From Streptomyces sp. NBC_00078 (lineage in GTDB: Bacteria; Actinomycetota; Actinomycetes; Streptomycetales; Streptomycetaceae), in assembly GCF_026343335.1 (NCBI RefSeq), contig NZ_JAPELX010000001.1, forward strand, positions 3,906,001-3,970,000: a stretch of 64,000 nt of DNA, given 5' to 3'. Positions 54,304 to 60,851 of the stretch are shown here, piece by piece (positions within the stretch are counted from its first letter, which is position 1; every line of letters starts with the position of its first letter). The notes beneath the pieces are model-generated. The model saw only the letters and a list, made by a program, of their open reading frames with translations, was not told the DNA's origin and ran no database searches. A program made the translations under genes and the position numbers.

Positions 54304-55422
54304 TTACACGGCAGCCCGGAACCGCGAGGTCCGGTGGACAGGATCCGTGTCGATCTTCGGAATCACGTGCTCCCCGATGAGCCGAATCGTCTGCAACGTC
54401 TCCTCCTTCGGCACCCCCACCGGCAACCCGAAGCTCAGCTGGTCGGCCCCGGCCTGCTCCCACCGCTTGCACTGCGTGAACACCTCGTCGGGGTCACCGC
54501 AGATCAGCAGCTCCTCCTCGATGAGCAGCTCCACGAACTCCGCCGTGTACTCCGGCAGGGTCTCCGGCCACACCGGGAACCCCTCGGGGCGGGGAAACGT
54601 GTCGTGGTACCGGAACACCAGCGAGGGGAGATAGTGCAGCCCCCCGTGCACGGCGATGTCGATCGCCTCGGCATGGGTCGGCGCGCAGATCGCCGTCGTC
54701 GTCACCATCACGTTGTCGTTGACGAAGTCCCCGACCGGCTCGGCGTTCACGACCGCCGTCTTGTACTGCTCCAGCACCCACTCCATGTCGGAGACCTTCT
54801 GGATGCTGAACCCCAGCACTCCGAGCCCCTTGCGGGCGGCCATGGCGTACGACGGCGGCGACCCGGCCGCGTACCACATCGCCGGGTGCGACTTCCCGTA
54901 CGGCTTGGGCAGGATCTTCCGCGGCGGCAGCTGCCAGTGCTTGCCCTGGAAGCCGACGTACTCGTCCTGCAACCACATCTTCGGGAACTCGGCGATGGTC
55001 TCTTCCCAGATCTCCTTGGTGTAGTTCATGTCCGTCACGCCCGGTATGAACCCGAGGATCTCGTGCGAGCCGGCCCCGCGCCCGCTGCCGAACTCGAAGC
55101 GGTTGCCGGTGAGATGGTCGAGCATGGCGACCTTCTCGGCGACCTTCACCGGGTGGTTGACCTGGGCGAGGGGGTTGAAGATCCCCGAACCGAGGTGGAT
55201 GCGCTCGGTCGCGTGAGCGAGGTACCCCAAGAACACATCGTTGGCGGAGAGGTGCGAGTACTCCTCCAGGAAGTGGTGCTCGGACGCCCAGGCGTACTTG
55301 AAGCCCGACGTGTCCGCCTGGATGACGTACTCGGTCTCCTCCATGAGCGCCTTGTGCTCGGCGAGCGGGTCGGTCTCGGCGCGCTTGCCCACGTATCCCT
55401 GTACAAAGAGCCCGAATTCCAA
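54304..55422 (-). CDS. LLM-class flavin (or F420)-dependent oxidoreductase
   Basis: This 372-residue luciferase-like protein is complete (MEFGLFVQGYVGKRAE ... LGSGIFNPLAQVNHPVKVAEKVAMLDHLTGNRFEFGSGRG). It is a TIM-barrel monooxygenase or dehydrogenase using FMNH2 or F420H2. A perfect CTGACG/CGTCAG palindrome lies 24 bases upstream of the ATG (55446-55460) and an imperfect one further up, so TetR-type control is likely. It precedes the D-aminoacylase-like gene in transcription. Confidence 0.92.
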   Translation of the reverse strand: MEFGLFVQGYVGKRAETDPLAEHKALMEETEYVIQADTSGFKYAWASEHHFLEEYSHLSANDVFLGYLAHATERIHLGSGIFNPLAQVNHPVKVAEKVAMLDHLTGNRFEFGSGRGAGSHEILGFIPGVTDMNYTKEIWEETIAEFPKMWLQDEYVGFQGKHWQLPPRKILPKPYGKSHPAMWYAAGSPPSYAMAARKGLGVLGFSIQKVSDMEWVLEQYKTAVVNAEPVGDFVNDNVMVTTTAICAPTHAEAIDIAVHGGLHYLPSLVFRYHDTFPRPEGFPVWPETLPEYTAEFVELLIEEELLICGDPDEVFTQCKRWEQAGADQLSFGLPVGVPKEETLQTIRLIGEHVIPKIDTDPVHRTSRFRAAV

Positions 55423-55445
55423 GGCGGGTCACCATCCCTACATTC

Positions 55446-55460
55446 CTGACGCACCGTCAG
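55446..55460. promoter_or_regulatory. TetR-type palindrome before LLM gene
   Basis: CTGACGCACCGTCAG is a perfect 6-base palindrome with three-base centre, 24 bases upstream of the LLM start codon; it would overlap the promoter or its transcription start. Confidence 0.7.
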
Positions 55461-55507
55461 ATTCTCTGCCGCCCGACTGTTGCACCACCCGCATGCACCG
55501 TCAATAG

Positions 55508-55522
55508 CTGACGGCCAGTCAG
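55508..55522. promoter_or_regulatory. second, imperfect TetR-type palindrome before LLM gene
   Basis: CTGACGGCCAGTCAG departs from the perfect motif at one position of the right arm. It sits between the LLM promoter and the end of the SDR gene. Confidence 0.45.
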
Positions 55523-55542
55523 GTAGCGAGGGGGTGGCCGGG

Positions 55543-56313
55543 TCAGAAGACCGACACCCCGGCCAGCCATCCCCCGTCGATCACGAACGGCTGCCCCGTG
55601 ATGTACGAGGAGTCGTCACAGGTCAGGAACAGCGCGAGGCGGGCCACCTCCTCGGGCCTCCCGATCCGCCCGAGCGGCACGAGCTTGCGGTACAGCTCGT
55701 CCAGGGCCCGGCCCGTCTCCTCCGCGTCCGCGGCCGGGTCCAGTCGGGCCGGGTTGGACATCGCGGTGTCGATGGCCCCGGGGCACATGGCGTTGACCCG
55801 TATGTGCCGGTCCGCGAGTTCCAGGGCGGCGACGCGGGTGAGGCCGAGGATGGCGTGCTTGGTGGCGGTGTACGTACCGACGGCCGCCATGCCCGTCACG
55901 GCCGTGTAGGAGGCGGTGTTGACGATCGTGCCGCCGTCCTCCATCACCGGCGCGACGGTCTTGATGCCGAGGAAGCAGCCGACCTGGTTGACCCGCACGA
56001 CCTGCATGAACTCGTCGAGGGGTGTGTCGAGGAGGGAGTTGAAGCGCAGGATGCCGGCGTTGTTGACCAGTCCGTCGATGCGGCCGCAGGCGTTCTTGAC
56101 CGTGCTCACGGCGGACCGCCACTGGGCCTCCTCGCCCACGTCCAGGTGGACGTACCGGCCGCCGATGTCCCGCGCCAGGGCCTCGCCCTGCTCGTCGAGG
56201 ACGTCGGCGACCACGACCTCGGCCCCCTCCGCCCTGAACAGGCGGGCCTCCTGCTCGCCCTGCCCGCGCGCCGCGCCGGTGACGATGACTACGCGTCCGT
56301 CGAGCTTGCCCAT
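55543..56313 (-). CDS. short-chain dehydrogenase/reductase
   Basis: This 256-residue classical SDR has VTGAARGQGEQEA (nucleotide loop), NNAGIL, catalytic YTATKHAIL and Ser in IVNTASYTAV. The GQGE variant of the loop is common in the carveol dehydrogenase/mycofactocin-associated SDR group, but nothing else for that pathway is seen here. A long palindrome (56366-56384) lies about 50 bases upstream. Likely acts with the LLM and amidohydrolase genes in breakdown of an unknown compound. Confidence 0.92.
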   Translation of the reverse strand: MGKLDGRVVIVTGAARGQGEQEARLFRAEGAEVVVADVLDEQGEALARDIGGRYVHLDVGEEAQWRSAVSTVKNACGRIDGLVNNAGILRFNSLLDTPLDEFMQVVRVNQVGCFLGIKTVAPVMEDGGTIVNTASYTAVTGMAAVGTYTATKHAILGLTRVAALELADRHIRVNAMCPGAIDTAMSNPARLDPAADAEETGRALDELYRKLVPLGRIGRPEEVARLALFLTCDDSSYITGQPFVIDGGWLAGVSVF

Positions 56314-56365
56314 GACGGCCCCCTTTTACATGGTGGACACGGTGGACTCGGCATCGTAGCGCCAT

Positions 56366-56384
56366 ATCTGACGGAACGTCAGAT
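56366..56384. promoter_or_regulatory. TetR-type palindrome before SDR gene (8-base arms)
   Basis: ATCTGACG GAA CGTCAGAT is a perfect inverted repeat with 8-base arms and is the longest copy of the motif in the window. It is placed 53 bases upstream of the SDR start. Confidence 0.75.
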
Positions 56385-56754
56385 GTAAGATGCGCTGCCT
56401 GTCGTGACCGGGAACCCGAGGAGACTGACGTCATCCGCCTGCTCGAAGACCCTCAGGCCGTACGCCCGCCCGGACCGCCCTCGGCCGGAACCCGCCCGGC
56501 ACATGGCCGAGCAGGTCACCAAGGAACTGAAACCGACCGACTCACCAGGCTTGACACGTTCCGCGTCTCGTGGTCGACGAGGGCGAGGCCGCCACCATCC
56601 GGGTCCTCCGCGTGCACGGGCGGGCTCGGCCTTGCACCGAGCCCGCCTCTCCAACTCCATCCGTTCCTGATCGCCCGCAGTGACGCTCACCCGGTTCGGC
56701 GTACGGCGTTGCCCGCGAACGTCAGGAACACCAGGACCTGGGGCACACCACCGG
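56385..56754. other. 370-base stretch without a recognisable gene
   Basis: The interval between the SDR operator and the GH62 gene has open frames on both strands, but none matches a family I know or has a good ribosome binding site with natural codon pattern. It may hold a decayed gene divergent from the SDR. Confidence 0.45.
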
Positions 56755-57831
56755 CTAGTGCTGCAGTGTCAGCACGCCCGGCCGGTACGGCAGGAGGCCG
56801 TAGTCCATGCCGTCGCTGCTGGGGTCGCGCCCCTGGTAGAGGAACTGGAGGTTGCAAGGGTCGATGGTCTTGGTCTGGTCGGGGTTGGTGCGAACCAGAT
56901 CGCCGTGGCTGATGTCCTTGGTCCAGGCCGTCGCGCCGCTGTTGGCACTGCCGGCGAAGGGGTTGCTCTGGGTGTCGGCCTGCGGTGTCCACGCGCCGTC
57001 CAGGCTGGTGGCGGTGAACGAACGGAAGAAGCGCCCGTTGCCCCCCTGCGCCTCGACGATCATGAGGTACTGGTTCTGGCCCTGGACCTTGTAGACCTCC
57101 GGCGCCTCGAACAGGTTGGCCGCCGTGTCGCTCATGATCTTCGTGAACGACGAACCGAAGCTGCCCGGGAAGTTCCCGATGGACATGTTGGACCGGTAGA
57201 TGTTGCCTTGGTCGTCGGCGAAGAACATGTACATGTTCGTGTCGTCGCCGATCAGGGTCACGTCGAGGGGGCCCCCAGCCGGGAGGGTGCCCGTGAACAG
57301 CGTCTGCTGCGCGGACCAGCCGTTGGGGTCGGTGGGGTCGCTCGATGTGCGGTAGGAGAAGGCATCTGGCCAACCCCCGTTGTAGGCGAGCACCCAGATG
57401 TTCTTCGGGGCGAAGTAGAACAGCGTCGGCGCGATGCCATCGAAGGGAATCGTGTTCTGGGTGGCGGTGGCCATGTCGGACCAGTTCGTGAAGGGGCTGA
57501 AGGTCGTCAATCCCCAGCGCCCGTCGTTACCGGCGAGGGTGTTGTGCGTCGTGGCATAGACGACGTGCTTGCCGTTGTAGACGACGCTGGTGAAGTCCTT
57601 GAGCGAGGCCCACCCCGACTTCGGCTGCGCCAGCGGGCCGGTCGATGTCCAGCGGTACGTCGACGGAAGAGCACACGCGTTGCTCGCCCGTGGCACGCCG
57701 GTCCCTTTCTGGTTGTCGCCGGCCGCCTGAGCCGGGCCGGCGACGAGCAGCCCCGCCAACGCGGCCAGGGCCGCAACCGCGGCGGCGAGCACCACGGACG
57801 GATTTCTGCGGCTGAAACTACCTCTGCGCAT
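56755..57831 (-). CDS. secreted alpha-L-arabinofuranosidase, GH62
   Basis: The 358-residue protein has a signal peptide (twin Arg-like start MRRGSFSRRN, hydrophobic core, AQA cleavage near residue 38) and a single GH62 catalytic domain. Recognisable parts are FTSVVYNGKHVVYATTH, GIAPTLFYFAPKNIWVLAYNGG, DVTLIGDDTNMYMFFADDQGNIYRS, FEAPEVYKVQ and the end QFLYQGRDPSSDGMDYGLLPYRPG. GH62 enzymes release arabinose from arabinoxylan outside the cell. No carbohydrate-binding module is attached. The ATG at 57831 has GAGG upstream. It interrupts the catabolic gene set and has its own regulatory palindrome. Confidence 0.93.
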   Translation of the reverse strand: MRRGSFSRRNPSVVLAAAVAALAALAGLLVAGPAQAAGDNQKGTGVPRASNACALPSTYRWTSTGPLAQPKSGWASLKDFTSVVYNGKHVVYATTHNTLAGNDGRWGLTTFSPFTNWSDMATATQNTIPFDGIAPTLFYFAPKNIWVLAYNGGWPDAFSYRTSSDPTDPNGWSAQQTLFTGTLPAGGPLDVTLIGDDTNMYMFFADDQGNIYRSNMSIGNFPGSFGSSFTKIMSDTAANLFEAPEVYKVQGQNQYLMIVEAQGGNGRFFRSFTATSLDGAWTPQADTQSNPFAGSANSGATAWTKDISHGDLVRTNPDQTKTIDPCNLQFLYQGRDPSSDGMDYGLLPYRPGVLTLQH

Positions 57832-57989
57832 AAGGACCTCGTCATCCTGGAGCAAGCGACTCCGGTTTGGCCCGTCAGGGGCTGTCCGGGGGCGGTGTGG
57901 TGCGACCCCGAGTGTTCGGCATAGCGAACATGGGTCGAAGGGTCGAGCAACTGGATCATAGGGTTCCGGTGATCAGCGTCAATACCTCT

Positions 57990-58002
57990 CGCGAAATTCG
58001 CG
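57990..58002. promoter_or_regulatory. palindrome upstream of GH62 gene
   Basis: CGCGAA A TTCGCG is a perfect palindrome with one central base, about 160 bases upstream of the arabinofuranosidase start. LacI-family sugar repressors use sites of this kind; the link is inferred from position. Confidence 0.45.
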
Positions 58003-58309
58003 GGCAGAAACGTTCGCAGGCTGAAACCAGGCGGCTTCAAGTCCCATGGTTGTACGGGTCCTTGGCTGAGCGTCAGGTAGCGGTGCGGGCGCGGGCTTGG
58101 TGATCGTTACGGACCCCGGCCAGGTCGCTCACCTGAGTCTCTGGTTCGGCTCGGTGCCCGACCCGCGCTCGCTTGCGGGGCCGGTGGCACTCACTGACGC
58201 CGGTCCGGTCGACGCGTGCCTGCGGCGGTCGTCCGCGGTGCGGGGAACGTCGAGAACTCGCCGAGCGTGGTACGAGGGCCTCGGGTGGGCCGTGGAGGAG
58301 GGATCACGC

Positions 58310-58471
58310 ATGCCCCCACCCCCCACCCCACTCGGATACCGGGCGCGCGACGCGTCGCCCGAGTCGCCGTGGCCGCCGGCCTCGTCGCCGCACTCGCCGC
58401 GCTCGGCCCCCTACCCGCAGCCCCGGCTGAACGAGGGGCTGTCCGTCCTGTGGTCAACGGGACGGGCAGCC
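58310..58471 (+). pseudogene. possible remnant of a secreted protein gene (signal peptide only)
   Basis: GGAGGAGGG precedes an ATG at 58310, but its frame soon gives a Pro/Ser-rich nonsense product. After a C-rich tract (58312-58325) another frame reads ARRVARVAVAAGLVAALAALGPLPAAPA, a convincing signal peptide, then AVRPVVNGTGS before running into the end of the convergent LLM gene. An indel in the C tract plus 3' truncation would explain it. The family of the lost mature protein is unknown. Confidence 0.4.
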
Positions 58472-58472
58472 T

Positions 58473-59396
58473 CTACAGCAGGGTCCGCACCTCCGCCCCG
58501 AACGCCGCCATCTGGTCGGTGAGTTCGGTGCGGCTGCGGCACCGGAACCGCACCTGGATCTGGTGCACCCCCATCGCGCGATAGGCGTGCAGGGACTCGG
58601 CGAGCGCGTCCGGGGTACCGGTGAGGGTGCGGCGGCCGACGTCCCAGGCGGCCGCTCCGACGTACAGGGGCTCGGTGATCGCGCCGATCACGAACGGCCC
58701 CTCGATGTGTGCCTCTTCCCGCAGTCGCCGTATCCGTTCGATCTGTGCGGGCAGCCGGTCGCGCGGATCGCCCTGCGGCAGCCAGCCGTCGCCCTTGAGG
58801 GCGGCCCGGCGCACGGCGGCGGGCGAGGAGCCGCCCACCCAGAGGGGCACGTTCTGCTGGGCCGGCCTGGGCCGCTGGCCCAGGCCCTCGAAGTCGTGGA
58901 GCTTGCCGTGGTGTTCGGGGAACTCGTCCGGGCCGAGGGCGGCGCGCAGGGCGTCGATGTTCTCGTCGAGCACGGCCCCGCGCCGCTCGAAGTCGATGCC
59001 GAGCGCCTCGAACTCCTCACGCACGTGCCCGGCCCCGACACCGAGGATCAGCCGCCCGCCGCTGAGGTGATCGAGGGTGGCGTACTGCTTGGCGGTGAGC
59101 AGGGGGTGCCGTAGCCCCACGACGGCCACGTGACTGAGCAGCCGCACCCGCTCGGTCACCCCCGCGAGGAAGGCGAGGGTGGCCACGGGGTCGTACCAGA
59201 CCGTGCTCATGGCGGCGGCCAGCCGCCGTGGAATGGCCACGTGGTCGCAGCTCGCGACGTAGTCGAAGCCGGCCCGGTCGGCGCTGCGGGCGATCTCCGC
59301 CAGGTCCTCGGGGCCCGCCCCGGCCTCCCACTCCTCGGCGTAGATGGTGCTCTGGGACTGGACGGGCAGCTGCATCCCGTACGAGAAGGCACTCAC
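58473..59396 (-). CDS. LLM-class F420-dependent oxidoreductase
   Basis: The 307-residue luciferase-like protein has SADRAGFDYVASCDHVAIP, LLSHVAVVGLRHPLLTAKQYATLDHLSGGRLILGVGAG and VPLWVGGSSPAAVRRAA, typical of the Rv2161c-like F420 group. The GTG at 59396 overlaps the amidohydrolase stop (GTGA), so both are made from one message. A much longer frame reaching 61.8 kb is an artefact over the amidohydrolase and the regulator. Substrate unknown. Confidence 0.92.
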   Translation of the reverse strand: MSAFSYGMQLPVQSQSTIYAEEWEAGAGPEDLAEIARSADRAGFDYVASCDHVAIPRRLAAAMSTVWYDPVATLAFLAGVTERVRLLSHVAVVGLRHPLLTAKQYATLDHLSGGRLILGVGAGHVREEFEALGIDFERRGAVLDENIDALRAALGPDEFPEHHGKLHDFEGLGQRPRPAQQNVPLWVGGSSPAAVRRAALKGDGWLPQGDPRDRLPAQIERIRRLREEAHIEGPFVIGAITEPLYVGAAAWDVGRRTLTGTPDALAESLHAYRAMGVHQIQVRFRCRSRTELTDQMAAFGAEVRTLL

Positions 59397-60631
59397 CGCG
59401 CCCAGAGCCCTTCGGGGGTGAGCCCCAGCAGCTCGATGGCGTTGCCCCGCACGATCCGCTCCACCACCTGCGCCTCCAGGTGCCCCATCTGCGCCTCGCC
59501 GACCTCGCGGGACTTGGGCCAGGTGGAGTCGGAGTGGGGGTAGTCGGTCTCGTACAGGACGTTGCCCAGGCCGATGGAGTCGAGGTTCCTCAGGCCGAAG
59601 GCGTCGTCGAAGAAGCAGCCGTAGACGTGCTCGGCGAACAGTTCGGACGGCGGGCGGTGAACCTTGTCGGCGACGCCGCCCCAGCCGCGGTTCTCCTCCC
59701 AGACGACGTCGGCGCGCTCCAGGATGTAGGGGATCCAGCCGATCTGCCCCTCGGCGTACATGACCTTGAGGTTGGGGAAGCGCTCGAACTTGCCGCTCAT
59801 CAGCCAGTCCACCATCGAGAAGCAGCAGTTGGCGAAGGTGATGGTCGAACCCACCGCGGGCGGCGCGTCCTTGGACGTCGACGGCATCCGGCTGCTGGAG
59901 CCGATGTGCATGGCGACGACCGTGCCGGTCTCGTCGCAGGCCGCGAGGAAGGGGTCCCAGTCGTCGGAGTGGACGGACGGCAGGCCGAGGTGCGGGGGTA
60001 TCTCGGAGAAGGCGACGGCCCGGACACCGCGGGCCGCGTTGCGCCGCACCTCGGCGGCGGCGAGTTCCGCGTCCCAGAGGGGTATGAGCGTGAGGGGGAT
60101 GAGCCGCCCCTGGGCCGCCGGGCCGCACCACTCCTCCACCATCCAGTCGTTGTAGGCCTGCACGCAGAGCAGGCCCAGCTCGTGATCCTTGGCCTCGGTG
60201 AAGGTCTGACCGCAGAAGCGGGGGAAGGTCGGGAAGCAGACGGCGGACTGGACGTGGTTGACGTCCATGTCGGCGAGGCGCTGCGGGACGTCGTACGAGC
60301 CGGGCCGCATCTGCTCGTAGGTGATCACCTCCAGCTTGATGTCGTCCCTGCTGTAACCGACCGCCGTGTCCAGGCGGGTGAGGGGGCGGTGCAGATCCTC
60401 GTAGACCCACCAGTCGCCGAGCGGACCCTCGTCGCCCGGTTTGCCCATGACCGGCCGGAAGCGCCCGCCCAGGAAGGTCATTTCCTTCAGCGGTGCGCGG
60501 ACTATGCGCGGGCCGGCGTCCCGGTACTTCTCCGGGAGGCGGCTCTGCCAGACGTCGGCGGGCTCCACCGTGTGGTCGTCGACGGAGATGATCAGCGGAA
60601 ACGTGGTCTGCGCGGTGGGTTGCGTGTCCAT
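59393..60631 (-). CDS. amidohydrolase family 2 (metal-dependent hydrolase/decarboxylase)
   Basis: This 412-residue protein belongs to the amidohydrolase-2 family (ACMSD/2,3-dihydroxybenzoate decarboxylase-like): ISVDDHTVEP opens the barrel, with MHIGSSS and ETDYPHSDSTWP as later metal-ligand strands. Such enzymes hydrolyse or decarboxylate ring-cleavage and aromatic acids. The start is the ATG at 60631 (GTG at 60640 is possible). A CTGACG/CGTCAG palindrome ends 22 bases upstream. Co-transcribed with the LLM gene below. Confidence 0.92.
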   Translation of the reverse strand: MDTQPTAQTTFPLIISVDDHTVEPADVWQSRLPEKYRDAGPRIVRAPLKEMTFLGGRFRPVMGKPGDEGPLGDWWVYEDLHRPLTRLDTAVGYSRDDIKLEVITYEQMRPGSYDVPQRLADMDVNHVQSAVCFPTFPRFCGQTFTEAKDHELGLLCVQAYNDWMVEEWCGPAAQGRLIPLTLIPLWDAELAAAEVRRNAARGVRAVAFSEIPPHLGLPSVHSDDWDPFLAACDETGTVVAMHIGSSSRMPSTSKDAPPAVGSTITFANCCFSMVDWLMSGKFERFPNLKVMYAEGQIGWIPYILERADVVWEENRGWGGVADKVHRPPSELFAEHVYGCFFDDAFGLRNLDSIGLGNVLYETDYPHSDSTWPKSREVGEAQMGHLEAQVVERIVRGNAIELLGLTPEGLWAR

Positions 60632-60652
60632 GGCGGCCACGGTAGCGCCGAT

Positions 60653-60667
60653 CTGACGGTCCGTCAG
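60653..60667. promoter_or_regulatory. TetR-type palindrome before amidohydrolase gene
   Basis: CTGACGGTCCGTCAG is a perfect 6-base palindrome with a three-base centre, 22 bases upstream of the amidohydrolase start. It is the fourth perfect copy of the shared motif in the window. Confidence 0.7.
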
Positions 60668-60851
60668 CTACGCGGTTCCGGACTTCTTGCCCCTCGGGAA
60701 TGTCCCGGGAATGTTCGGAAGTGTGCGAAGACCAGGTGAGGGCCTTGTGATATCCCGCGAGTCTGTCGGTGAGCGCGCTCTCCACAGCTGACGCATCCGC
60801 CAGGAACAAGGCAAACTGACGGAGTTGCTCACTGTGTCTAGGGGGACGGCG

